DNA from: Liolophura sinensis | Taxonomy: Eukaryota > Mollusca > Polyplacophora > Chitonida > Chitonidae | Reading direction: 5' to 3' | Length of the DNA stretch: 64,000 bases | Assembly: GCF_032854445.1 (NCBI RefSeq) | Contig: NC_088301.1 | Location: 35,141,187 to 35,205,186, forward strand | In this document: positions 48,501 to 60,134 of the stretch, one piece after another | Layout: each line of letters begins with the position of its first letter | Numbering within the stretch: the first letter of the stretch is position 1 | Notes under the pieces: model-generated | The model's input: only the letters and a program-made list of their open reading frames with translations | What the model was told of the DNA's origin: nothing | The model's database searches: none | Program-made: the position numbers and the translations under genes

Positions 48501-51500
48501 TGGTAAATTCAAACATATATATATTTTACCCAACATTTTTTAATTGAAATCCTTATCAGTTACAGGTTTTAATATAAACATATAACAGGCATAAAGACAC
48601 TAGCATGTACAGTTTCTTGACCTCATCACTTACCAATGGAAAAGTTTGTCGCAAACATTTATTCCTGTAGATGGTAGGCTTTGCAGAATTTCTTAAATAA
48701 GTCTAGGTAGACGTGGTTGAAAATATATCAAAACCTGTATGTTTTTTGGAAAATATAATTAAAATCGTGATTGTATAAGGTAAAAATTTGTAGAAATATA
48801 TAAATGTGATGATGCATGGAATAACAAAGATGATGTAGGTGTAAGAATTTAATAGAGTGTGACATATAATGGTTTCAGAGAAGTATGATGAGTGGATTCA
48901 GGAATGAGTGATGTATGAATTAATGGCATATTTTGTTACAGACATATACAGTTTTATTAAAGAAGATGACATGGAAAAGCTAGCCAAGGAGTTCTCCCCT
49001 TGGATTGACCATAGTGGAGATATGGCTGACTGCTATCACGGAGACAAGATTCGGTGCTATGCATATATCCAAGATGGTGGATTTTGTGTGAGGGCAAATA
49101 CCTTGGGAACGTATTGTGAGGCAAACAGACAGGTAAGTCAAGCAGTATTTACTGGTCAAAAGGCAGTCATTCTTATATAAAATTTTGAAGAGACTTTTTA
49201 TTTTCCAAGACATAAATAATGTAGAATGTTGTGGAAATCTACAAGAGGTCACAGTCGGTTTGAATTTCCCTTTGGTTCAATGATAGAAGCACAGGCAGTG
49301 GTTGAAGCTTGGTAAAACAGTCTTTTTTATGATAACACAAACATTTCATCTAAATCACAGAAATGTTTTATTTTACTTTACATTTAAATTTCCCTCACAC
49401 TGCACTGAAGAAAACATCTTGTTACACCATGTTATGTAATGTAACACTCACCAAGTCAGTCCAAAAGACTTGGATCATTGTTCATCTTACTATCGAAGGG
49501 ATCAGACCTTCTCCATGTATAATATTTTGCTGTCTGACTTCTGACGGGTTTTAAATGTTTATAGTTTTTCATATATTTTAGATCTCTCGCCAATTGCCGA
49601 CTTTGTTTCCTACAAAAGACATTAGTTTGATTCACCCGTCTGTTGTAACCAAAGAAAAATCTCAGGTGAGTTTTTTTGGCTTGTCCCATCAAGGTTTTGT
49701 CGTGGGGATTGTGTTATGCATTTTGGGAGAGGTCCAGTTTTGTTGCCCTCAGATTCTTTACAACATACAGCTGTCTTTGGAAATTCTATGATGTAAAAGA
49801 CATGGCATGTGTAAAGTTACTCCAAGCACATACTCTGTGATGACACCTACATAAAGCTTCATGGATGCATGAGTATGTACAAGAAAATGAAAAATTTTAA
49901 GTTTCAAAAGCCTGGAGTTTTTTGTTTTGTAACTTATCTGACAAATATACAGTCAATATATTTTGGCCCATATGGTTTACCTTTCAACTGTATTTTAGGA
50001 AACATTCGAAAAGTTATGAGATGGTGTATGCACTTATTTTTGAAGTATACATTTGTTGATGCTGTCTGTGTTTTGTAGTCTTTATAATGCTTGGAGTGGT
50101 GAAGAGTTTGGAATTAGATGAAATTGTAAAGCATGTGTTTTATGATACTGACCCTTCACAGTTCAAGAACTGGTGCAGTGAACTGTATTCAGTGAAAGAA
50201 TGTCAAACATGGTGATTTGTAAGTCACATTCAGTGTCCTACACTGAGTGGTACTTCAAACAAACAGCAGTATTGCTGAACTTTGAACACTGCATTTAGAC
50301 ACTGGTAAACTGGACATTGTATGACTTCATTCTTACTATACAGTACTTGTATTTTCATTTTGTCTATTTAGATTTTATGGAAAATGTAATGTGACTGCAG
50401 AAGTAATCATACATACAAGTAACAAGATGTTTGCACTAATGTCTTTTGCTTTATATTTTGGATTTTCACAAGAGTGGAAGCCTCAGTTAGCTTGTGTTCC
50501 AAAAAAAGAGCAATGCATTTCCCTGTGCTTTTAGCATTAAAAATATTTCATCATTATCTATGTAAACATTGCTGTTGGATATTGTTGTTGAAGATTTGAA
50601 GTGACAGAGTTGTGAACATTATGTAAGCAATGTTGTTGGATATTATTGTTGAAGCCTTGAAGTGACAGTGTTGTGGTCGTTGTGTAAACTACATTGTTGG
50701 GTAGTATTGTTGAAAATTTGTGAAGGGATGGTGGTGGTGGGGGGGGGGGGGGGGTATGAACATTGTGTAAACAGTGTTGTTGAATATTGTCATTGAAGAT
50801 TGGAAGTGACAGTGTTGTTGGAGAAGGAGTCAGTGTAGGGGAAAAAGTTTCAATCAAGCGATCCGTGATTGGGCGACATTGCTCTATTGGGGACAGAGTG
50901 AAGGTAACAAACTCGGTCATTATGGGTCACGTGACTGTGAAAGAAGGGTGAGTTGGTATCATTTTTTCCTGTAAAAGTTTGCTTCAAATTACTTTTTTGG
51001 TCTTGTTGTAGTATACGAGTAAGTGAAAAATAAATAAGTAGGCCTACATGTACATATGTCATGAAACCATAAAAATGAAGCCAGGAGGTTTGTTAGGAAC
51101 TTGGTTTTAACCGATCATACACCTGACCACCATCATGTATGTGAAATACTCTTAAGCATGGCCTGATAAAATTGTGCTTTCTCTCAATTTACTGATGATG
51201 TGTTGTCCCACTTTAACTTCGAAAGTAGGGAGTAATTGGTTAATATAATATAGCACAAAGGACTAATGGAAAAGTGATGGACATCAATTTTCATTTTTAT
51301 GTATGTATGGAGGCGGATGTGGCAGTGTTTAAGATGCTTGCATTCAGTTACAAGAACATCAGAGGTGCTGGTTTAAACCCAGCCTTAGAAAGTGAATATG
51401 TATATTCCCTGGCTTTGACTGTTATTGTCCCCTTGGTGATAAATAATAAGCGGCCAAAGATACTCATGTGACCATTCATGTAGTCTGTCACTTGTTGAAG

Positions 51501-51702
51501 ACCAGTTGTCGTCCACCAATATCATGGGGTGCGTATTTGTATGTTGCATGTGAGAAATTTCATCAGTAACTTGCCAAAGGTTGATCGTTTATGCCAGATT
51601 CTGATTTCTTCCACTGATAAAATTGACTGACATCATATAAGTCAAAATATCTGAAGTATGGTATTAAAGAGAAACTAAATAAATGGATAAATATACTTCC
51701 TG

Positions 51703-51745
<43 letters not shown>

Positions 51746-54700
51746 GCATATGAATACCCTCACCATAACATCCTGACTTCATTTTCAGTTCGGTGATTAC
51801 TGGTTGTGTTATTGGAGCAAATTCACATATAAATGAGAGATGTGAACTTAAGGACTGTGTGCTAGATAACGGGCAAACAATTATGGCAATGGGTGAGTTC
51901 TTACTATACATCTGAAGGTATTGTAGTACATACACCAACGTTGCTGAGTCTGTTGAGGAAAGCAGTTTTATACTAGAACCATACAAACATTAGAATTCTC
52001 CAGTTACTTTGATGATATCTTTATTTGTTAAGGGTCACTTAATGAAGGTCCAGCAAGATGAAGGTGAGGAGGTGTTGTCCCTTAAAGATGTATTCTTTTC
52101 AGTAGTCTCCCTTGGACCAGTTATTTTATTTTCTTTCACATTTCACAGTGTCACTGAACTTTGTAAAGTAAAGAGAGTCATCAGTATAGGTGCTATAAGT
52201 TTTCCATTTATGTCGTTACTGACATATTTTAGGAATAATGCATTGGTTGCAGTCAAACTTATCCAATCTCATATGCATCAAGGTTTATCTTTTTGTACCA
52301 TAATGATGGCTATCATTCACCCACCCACAAATCAGTTCTAAATAAATGGATCAGTTTGTATACAGATACAATTTTTGAATGGAAAAGTATAAAGCATTTG
52401 AAGTAATACAAGTCATCTTTAATACACTGAAGTATTCAGCATACTCTTCATGTATGTTCCTCGTTACAGACATGGATACAAGTCTTGTTTTGGTTGACAT
52501 GTAGAGAACTTTATATGTTAACCAATGTCCAATTTCTGGTAGTATACAGTAAAATGTGCAGGAGTTAATCTATTTTTCTTTTATGTCTCTTTGAGTTTGC
52601 ATGTGCTTGATGAATAGACACTATGGATTTGGTCCGTTTATATATGGTTTAGTTTAAAGTGAATGTCTAAAGTTTAATCTTTTTAGTGCCTAGAGAGGCA
52701 GCAGTGTGAAAGCTTAGAATACAAGAGTTTCGATATTCGGCGTTACATCATGGTGACCTCCCAATGTGCTTGGGTGTTCTCATTTTCTGAGACTGGAGGG
52801 CTAATGAGTATATACCAGTACATAAAGTAATTGAAATCATTCAGATTTTAATTATTTTTCTTCCATTTGTTGAAAGAATTTTGAAGGCTTTTGTAAACAG
52901 AAAGGTTTCTGTTGGATGTTGCTGAAATTTGGGGATTTTAAGAACAAGGTTATGAGGCAAATTTGGTTAACTTTGGTCAGGTGACGTGGTGGCCATCTTG
53001 GATTTTGATCAAAACCTTTCAACAGCAACAAACGCATCTTTTGAAATTTGATATACTTGTAGAGTGATCCCAGTTAGAACAAGTTTGAAGAAATCTTAGA
53101 CATCTATTAAAAAGTTTTGAAGCTTGCTATTGGTCAAACTTATGATGTCATAAAAAAGGTCTAATGTTTTCATGTATTCTGGTGTATTTGCCAATGCTGA
53201 TTTGGAATTTGCTTTCGGATTTTGACCACTATGTAATTTTTAGAGGTATTGTGAAAAACGTTTTTCTTTCACGTAATTTCAATGACCTGCAACTCGAGAA
53301 CTACGAAAGCTACAAATCTGAGATTTGCACCAAATTATAGCCCAAGGCATGTAGTTTCTGGAGCATGCCAACAGATTTCAGCTACGATCTATAATTTTCT
53401 AACTAGAAATATTTAAATGACACCACCTTACTGCAAAATATAGATGTGCATTTAAGATAGACTGTGGAGGTAACTTTGTATTACTATACATGAGCAAATT
53501 AGTTCAGTGCATTACTCTCATAATGTTTGCTTATTTGACATTCAATTGGGCCTTGATGCTTGGCCACTGGTATCGCTGTGAGGAACATAACAGCTTTAAT
53601 TAGGCATATAAGCTTTGCTTGGAAGACAATTGTTCTTGCTCAGATTATTTTTCTTCTTCTCTGACAACTGTTTTTTTCATTTTGCGAGAAAACTGTGCGT
53701 CACAGCTGTTATCTTTCTACAAATGTTCATTACCAAATCGCTTGGGCTACCTGCTGGTGTATAAAACTTTACACACCAGTGACCCACTTTTCCACTAATT
53801 GGATCAGCATGGAAATCTAAAAAAAAAATTCCTCTCCAGAACCGTTGATCAGATTGCATTGAAAATTGATATGCATGTACAAGACTACTGGAGGTATCAG
53901 GATTGAAAATTTTATCGGTTGAGAAATGTTGTTTTAGTCATGTGATGACCTGTGACGCGGAATTTTGAAAAAAAAAGATAGCAGTTGGATGTAGTTTGGC
54001 CTGCTAAAGACAACCATACTTATATTTTTTCCTTACAATGTATAGTTTTTCTTTAAACTGCAATTAAAGCTCATTTTATTGTCTTTTTTCAAATGTCACA
54101 TGACACCTTAATAGCAATGAAGCTGAAAATTGGATGGTAGATAGATCAGCTACAGATCTTTATTTTTGAATGGAGGACGGCAGTTCTTTGAGTGATAGTT
54201 TGGCCATTAAATTGCATTAAAAACTTGAAATTTCACTAGCAAGTTTTAGGTGGATTGCCGGACCTATATTGCACAAAAACTTTTTGTTTGCTATGTAAGT
54301 TGTGCTGTAACTGACCAGTGAAATTAGCTTAAAAATAGTTCAAGTCTAAAAACTGCTCAAAATGATGAATAAACCCACTGTATAGTACTGCTTGGTGTTC
54401 GGATTACAAATCTGTAAGAATTTTTTTGTGCTTGATATAGTTTTCAGGTTATGACCAAAAAACCATCAAAAATATGAAGTATGACATAAAACCCCTCAGT
54501 GGACATACACACATTGATAAGACCTCCCATTCAATTAACTTCGTGCCAGACTGCATGAAACCCATTCCCTGAAGAGTTCTGGCTATAGAGCTTGTATTCT
54601 AATTCTGTCTGGTGACAGGACCAGTAAATCAAATGAACAATCTCTCTATACGTGTGGCTCACCACTGCTATTTGAGAGCAATGTTTTTTTGTTTTTTCTT

Positions 54701-55628
54701 TTCACTGTCTTTCACCATAGCTTCAGTGAACATTGCCCTAGCAGTCATAGGTTCAAATCTAGTCTTTCTTCTCTCTTTTTTTTTTCAATTACCATGAAAT
54801 CATTAGGCACCAGACAATCAGTCCTAGCAGCCTAGGGTTCAGATCCAGTCTACTCCTTGCCATAGTTACCAAATTCATTTTGGATTTAAATGTGGACATT
54901 GTGGTTCATTTGTGGGAGATTGTGATTCGGGTATTGCTGAAATAGTTTTGTTTTCATGAAAATACGAGATCTGGTTTCCACAAGGTACATACAATTCCCT
55001 TCGAAGAGTTTGTTGTCTCGTATGGATTACGTCTATTTTTTGGCTCGTATTGAACAAACATGTGGTCTTTTCAGAAGAGCATAGAACTATTAGATTTGAA
55101 CCGTCTGTGTTCAAAGAGGACAGTTTTAGAAAGTTGACTTTAAATCAATCTAAAAGCACAGACTGCTTGGAAGCGGTATAACTGAATGCAGTTTTAGTTT
55201 TATTTGTTCAGCAGATTTTTTGTAATTCAGTATATTAAAGTTGTCTTTAGTGGATAATTTTCAATACAGCATATACCTGCCCTTGTCCATGCACTAATTT
55301 GTTCACTGACATTGTGGCACAAAAAGATGTCACAATTATGTGGCAATGTCGAAACTCAAAATTCCCGTATTCAGATAATGTTTTGACAATGACTCAGAAA
55401 TGCAACCAGTTTATAAAATCAAAGTATGATAAAAAATCATTTTAAATTTGAAATTATTATAAAGTAGTTGAATACATAACATATAAATGTAAAATTATAA
55501 TCAGCTCAGTTTGTGTCATAGTCTGTCGAAATATGATTTGATTTGTGTTTTCTGTTTTTTTTTTTTTTTTTACAGGGAAGTTCACAAATGAGGCAATTGT
55601 TGACCTGGATAAAATGATGGAGATTTGA
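45522..55628 (+). CDS. EIF2B3: Translation initiation factor eIF2B subunit gamma
   Basis: There are eleven exons: 45522-45669, 46041-46198, 46895-47063, 47466-47571, 47911-48000, 48344-48480, 48942-49132, 49582-49665, 50799-50947, 51789-51892 and 55576-55628 (TGA). They encode 462 residues (human about 452), with all phases consistent. The N-terminal nucleotidyltransferase-like domain starts [20 protein letters not shown], then [11 protein letters not shown]; later marks are GTADSLRHI and [13 protein letters not shown]. The C-terminal left-handed beta-helix (about residues 362-446) shows isoleucine-patch hexapeptides ([38 protein letters not shown]). The end is DLDKMMEI, as in human. The protein is part of the catalytic gamma/epsilon arm of the eIF2B decamer that exchanges GDP for GTP on eIF2. 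The start is fixed by conserved MEFQ. AATAAA is at 55824-55829. Confidence 0.97.
46331..46387 (+). mobile_element. Degenerate V/Meta-core SINE fragment
   Basis: TTTAAGTGAAAAATTCTTGAGTATAG, then CAACAATCAAATAAAAG, matches the 3' end of the SINE core. It lies in EIF2B3 intron 2. Confidence 0.6.
50560..50822 (+). repeat. Imperfect tandem repeat (about 60-80 bp units) spanning the exon 9 acceptor of EIF2B3
   Basis: There are four units, starting near 50560, 50621, 50682 and 50765. Each has TGTAAAC/GC, then TGTTGTTGGATATT-like, then GTTGAAG, then (in units 1, 2 and 4) a TTGAAGTGACAG-type segment. Unit 4 contains the genuine acceptor: the exon starts at 50799 (ATT GGA AGT GAC AGT). Unit 3 contains a 16-bp G-run (50739-50754). 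Thus the intron carries degenerate copies of the splice junction and first coding bases. The minus-strand open frame at 50558-50920 is a shadow of this repeat. Confidence 0.85.
51108..51171 (+). mobile_element. Degenerate V/Meta-core SINE fragment
   Basis: ACCTGACCACCATCATGTATGTGAAATACTC, TTAAGCATGG and CTGATAAAAT follow the order of the SINE core (CTGGCCGCCGTCGTATAAGTGAAATATTCTTGAGTACGG). It lies in EIF2B3 intron 9. Confidence 0.55.
51290..51690 (+). mobile_element. Putative tRNA-derived SINE, family shared with 24430-24700
   Basis: The head has GGCAGTGTTTAAGATGCTTGC (A-box-like region) and GTGCTGGTTTAAACCCAG (B-box-like). The body has GTTGAAGACCAGTTGTCGTCC and GTAACTTGCCAAAGG, and the 3' end is AAACTAAATAAATGGATAAA. 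It lies in EIF2B3 intron 9, just before an AT microsatellite. A body fragment (CTTCCACCAGATATGGTATGC, AAATTGCCAAAGG) also appears at about 45788-45840 in intron 1. Confidence 0.5.
51708..51742. repeat. (TA)n microsatellite
   Basis: About 35 bp of uninterrupted TA dinucleotides in EIF2B3 intron 9, between the SINE at 51290-51690 and exon 10. Confidence 0.95.
51893..55575. other. EIF2B3 intron 10 (longest, 3.7 kb)
   Basis: It is bounded by a GTGAGT donor and a long T-run followed by TTTACAG. No exon or repeat structure was recognised inside. The longest open frame, at 52009-52341 on the plus strand, is hydrophobic and has no recognised domain. Confidence 0.6.
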
Positions 55629-56500
55629 TTACAAAAAAAAACCTTATTCAAAACTGGAAAAGTTTTATCAACTGAGGATTGCATAATGACTTAGTCCTTA
55701 ATGATCTGCAAATGTGGACAATTTATCAACTTTACATATATAAAACTAACTTATAAATTTTTCTGTAATGCATTTGTCAGTAAACAGTAAAAGCAAATGT
55801 GAAGTAATTCTGAAGGAGCAGACAATAAATTATGTTACAATCCACTTCAATTCTTACACTGGCATGTTTTTACCACTGTCATTTTTTACTTATTACTTTG
55901 TGGAAATAGTGTATTTTACCAACATTAAGTTGGAAAACAAAATTTAGAAAAATTCTAAGCCTGGTCCATTATATTTCTTTTTTTGCTCTGGTTGTAATGG
56001 CATAGATATGCTTTGTGTCAACAAACATAAGGTGCATTAATGTTGGTGTTGATTTACAGGTTCATTAGTGCTGAACGGAAAAGGTGCAACATGCAGGTGT
56101 CCTTAATGAGGAACATCTGAAGTTAACACGTGTGAAAAGCACCACGTGTGAACATTTGCTTCTGCAAATGAGGATGGCGTTAGGAAAAAAAAAACACATA
56201 ACAACTTAGTCAAGTCAATCAAAAAATCTCAGAATCAAACTGTTAGGCGATTTTACCTTAGGCATTAGGTGAGGTGGAGAATATGTTTTGATTTTTCAGA
56301 TTGTCATTTAAAATAAATTGAGAAATTCTTACATTTCAGAAATACCATAGTTTCCTCGCATACCTGTGTTGTATTTATATTTTAAAACAGCATTCATATT
56401 ATATAAACACCATTATTTCCATGTGATCGTGTGATATTATGTTGTGACTGTTTTACTTTAAAACATATAGAAGATCCATTGGTTGATGTTCTCATTAACA
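55629..56500. other. EIF2B3 3' UTR and intergenic stretch
   Basis: A candidate polyadenylation signal AATAAA lies at 55824-55829. Beyond it no gene or repeat was recognised up to the SINE at 56505. Confidence 0.5.
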
Positions 56501-56504
56501 CGCG

Positions 56505-56662
56505 GCCGTACGTGGGACGGTCTTCTAACAACCTGCGGAGGGTCCTGGGTTCCCCCTGGTTGTGCCCGGTTTCCACCCACCATAATGCTGGCCGCCGTCG
56601 TATAAGTGAAATATTCTTGAGTACGGTGTAAAACACCAATCAAATAAATAAATAAATAAATT
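56505..56662 (+). mobile_element. 5'-truncated V/Meta-core SINE
   Basis: It has CGGCCGTACGTGGGACGGTC, CCTGCGGAGGGTCCTGGG, CCGGTTTCCACCCACC, ATAATGCTGGCCGCCGTCG, TATAAGTGAAATATTCTTGAG and AACACCAATCAAATAAATAAATAAATAAA. It retains the core best of all copies in the window, suggesting recent insertion; the tRNA-like head is absent. Confidence 0.88.
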
Positions 56663-57144
56663 AATACTCGGGTACTCAGGTTTTAAAATGAATTCCCATC
56701 TAAAATCAGTTCATTTTGAGGGATTTAAAAGATTGCTTCGTTCTGGACGTTTTTGTTTGCCAAATACAATACGTTTCTTAAGAAAACTAGCTTAGTCCAG
56801 TATGCATATTTCTGAGAAATCGAGCCTGGCATCTTGTAGATTTAGATCATTATCGAAATATGTCCAGGTAAGCTCTGTAGGAGTGAAAACAGAGGTACAA
56901 TCTTAGGTCGCCAGAAAAATTCTGGTCTTGTTGCCTCTCCAATGAAGATAGGGGGATGTTTGCAGACATATTAGTATGTTCTGGTCGTTACAATTGGGGG
57001 TTTTACGACACGGTGACATCAAAAGAGCTTCCGGAACAGGTGTAGGCTAGGCTTATTCTAGAATTTTGCAGTGATTTACATTCTGTTTTCAGACTCTGAC
57101 AGGTCATGCTCTCGTTGGCCTTGCGCTTGATTAATGAAAGTTTT

Positions 57145-57449
57145 TGTTCGAATCCAGCTCTCGTCAGGTCGGATATTTCTCAAAAGCTTTGTTAGGCAAA
57201 TCGAATTTTCCTCCACCCATAAAACTCTCTCGCTATAGAAGAAGTGAAATACTCATGTGAGGCTTTCTCATGTTTATAAGCTAATAAACACAAAAGCGTG
57301 TGTTCGAATCCAGTTCTTTTAAGGTTAGGTACAACTTCTTTGTTAGTCAAAGTGATTTCCCCCCACCCATAAAACTCAATCGTCACAACAGAAGGGAAAT
57401 AGTCCTGTAAGGCTTTCTCATGTTTATATGCTAATAAACACGAGCGCAC
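57145..57449 (+). repeat. Tandem dimer of a SINE-like unit, period about 156 bp
   Basis: Two head-to-tail copies start at TGTTCGAATCCAG (57145 and 57301). Both have a B-box-like GTTCGAATCC, then CTTTGTTAG, CCACCCATAAAACTC, GAA.TGAAATA or GAAATAGTC, GGCTTTCTCATGTTTATA and CTAATAAACAC. The unit differs from the other SINE families in the window. A minus-strand open frame of 85 codons (57192-57449) is a repeat shadow with two copies of CLLAYKHEKA. Confidence 0.8.
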
Positions 57450-58752
57450 TCTGAAACAAACCTAATTTGAAAACGATCCTATCAGTGTAGCATATGGACG
57501 GTCACAATGCGGTGTATGCCAAGACCTGGATTCAGTGAATACCAAGCGGAACTCGTGTCTTCAACGTGTTATATTGCAGTTTATTACACAAAATGAAACA
57601 AATATATCACCGAACCTCAAACAAGATCTTATTACATACTGGACAGGTGATACATGTACACAGAATAAACGCATGTGCTACATGCAGTGTGCTTAGGCCT
57701 ACGCGGGTGACAATTAAACCATTTTCATCCAGTATATGCTCACCGCATTGTATCATGCTGATGAAGGATTTACACACAGCATTACCACCGTGCCCGTATA
57801 CCAGGCGCTTGTTAACACATGTAAGTCATAAACAAGTCAATAAACACAACAAAGCGTGGAGATAGACCTATAAACAGGCTGTTCCTAGTTCCTGGTACAA
57901 ACACGCCGTTTCCAGGCCTAAAAATCTGAAGTGGTATACATGTAGTATTGGGCATTTTATTACACCCATAAATGATCATATGAAAATTTTATGTAAAGGC
58001 AAACACCAAAATGTTCAAGTCAGTCTGACCTACAGACCACACCTAGATATTTAAGATTACAGATTCAATATATATGTGTAAGATAGCGGTCATTTTATTT
58101 TTGAAGTCACGGATAACACAGGCCGCCAGTAGACACTCGCCAAACATGTACATTAGTTGCAGCTTCAGATAATAAAGTACTACCTGTAAGTTTACTGAAG
58201 AACAAAACGCACACACGCACATATATAGGCTCCGAGAACAGTGAACGGAGGGGAATATCTACAGTTCGGCTTATGTAAAATTTAGCTTGCTGTCACATAG
58301 TAGAGTGACAACAATTCATTGTAGGATCTCCTGTTCACAGTGAACTTCTGACAAGTGCTCCAGCGACCAAGAAAGGAATCGACCTTTTTTGTACAACTTT
58401 CAACTCGTAATAAGCTAGGGACAACGCCTACTACACTTGGTGCTGATGTTACCTGTATCGAGGCCAGCAGTGAAGAAGTGCAGCAGTGCATGGCCATTTT
58501 TCGATGTCTTTTTGGCTTTCTGGCAAGAATGTCTGATCCTGTAGATAATAGAACAATTCCCTCCTTGGCAAGAAGTGAGTATGTTGGTCTGGTAGCCATG
58601 TGGCCCACGTGCAAATGAATGGTTTGCAAACCGCCAAATTCCCAAGCTGAAGTCTTGCATATTCACTCGATGAAGTCGCGTAATAACAAAGTCGCGTAAT
58701 AGAGCGAACAGTTTACTCTATAAGGTTGAACAAAGGAAATAAATAAACGATA

Positions 58753-58822
58753 GACTATGCAACAAATGAAAAATTCTTGAGAACTGCGTAAAACACATTC
58801 GAATAAATAAATCAAATAAATT
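58753..58822 (+). mobile_element. Degenerate V/Meta-core SINE 3' fragment
   Basis: AAATGAAAAATTCTTGAGAACTGCG, then TAAAACACATTCGAATAAATAAATC, matches the SINE 3' end (GTGAAATATTCTTGAGTACGGCG, TAAAACACCAATCAAATAAATAAA). Confidence 0.6.
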
Positions 58823-60079
58823 ATATAGGAAAGTTAAAAACCGATGACACATCTGAGAGTTTTATTGTTCAATTTCCAGGCAGTTTCGGCCATTGTTTAA
58901 ACACTCGCACGCATGTAACTATAGACATGGCGAGGAATTATTTGTGCCGGCAGTAGTAAAGTTACTGATCGAAAGCAAGGACGAACGGATACACTTTTTG
59001 TTTTAAGGGTCTCCTGATGTCGGGATATATCCAAATTTGTATTCAGCCATATCTTGGTAGGGCCTATGTATTTAACAATGAAAAGTCCGAAATACACCTG
59101 ATAGAATCTCCTTTACATGCACGGTATATGCCTAAATTATCATGTACAATTATCTTGCCCGGCACCCAATGTGTTTTTTAAGAATATCTTAGTTCATCCC
59201 GCTGAACACCACCACAGAAAATTTGGATGAATAATCTGACACTGATATTGCCGGAAATTTCCACAATGTAGGTAGAGTGCCCTATACAAATGACGTGCTG
59301 TTTTCTTAGTTTGTCATCAAGTGGATAATCTAAAAAGCAGCATATTCTAGACCATTCCATTGTCTTGGAGTATAATAAGAGAGAATTGCAACTGATGTAA
59401 TAACTGTAGAATCTTGATATATTCTGAGTATTACATTGGTAATTCCTGTGGTAGACAGTTTGTGGAAAATGTCAACCGGGCATTGATACCCTTCAATGAG
59501 GTAGTTCACGAAGTTAACACTAGATATTGGCCTTTAAAAAGGCATTCATACTCTCATAACCTCACTTGCATATCATATATGCTCTGTCATTTTATTGTTG
59601 CGGAGAAATTTAGCATTCATGTAGGTTCGCCGATGAACTTTCGTCAGATTTGGAGAGAGCAGTCAGTCAATATCGTTGGCTGATGAAGGGGAGGGGGGGG
59701 GGGGGTCGGCAGAGCCACCGGTTCGACAGCCATCAAAGATAAAACTGTCAACTGTCTTGCAATGGCTTGGTGCTGTCTGTGAAGACGTTTCCTTTCTTCC
59801 ACTTGAGATATGGAAAGCATACTACATTAGAGATGTAGTTGTAAAGGTGCTAATTGCAACTGATTGCACTACAAAGCACAAAGTTTTGGTCAGGAGTTGA
59901 ATAGCAACTACTCGATGTGTTAAGTCGGTATAGCGAATAGTGTGGACCATTCGTTTTGATGTGCGTTAATGATTTCCCATTGTTCAAACTCGAGAATACC
60001 ACGTCTTGTGTTGTGCACAAGCTATATCAGTTGTAAATGCCCCGAAAGGCTTCTGACCATTCTGAGAAAGCTTGTTCCC

Positions 60080-60134
60080 GTTTCCAAGAAAGCCGCAACG
60101 TGAAAGAATCGCTGTAATTAGCTTTCTTGGAAAC
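60080..60134. repeat. Perfect 14-bp inverted repeat, 27-nt spacer
   Basis: GTTTCCAAGAAAGC (60080-60093) and GCTTTCTTGGAAAC (60121-60134) are exact reverse complements. The spacer is non-repetitive. It could be a hairpin RNA, a fold-back footprint or chance. Confidence 0.85.

Noticed and set aside
50558..50920. Minus-strand proline-rich open frame of 120 codons
   Set aside because: It is antisense to the tandem repeat, G-run and EIF2B3 exon 9; the proline run is the complement of the G-run.
51675..51986. Minus-strand open frame of 103 codons
   Set aside because: It spans an AT microsatellite and is antisense to EIF2B3 exon 10 (51789-51892).
57192..57449. Minus-strand open frame with an internal protein repeat
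   Set aside because: The repeat is explained by the two tandem SINE-like units at the DNA level.
59414..59900. Two adjacent plus-strand open frames (89 and 74 codons), the second with a glycine run
   Set aside because: The glycine run comes from a G homopolymer, and no domain was recognised; kept only as an unexplained stretch.
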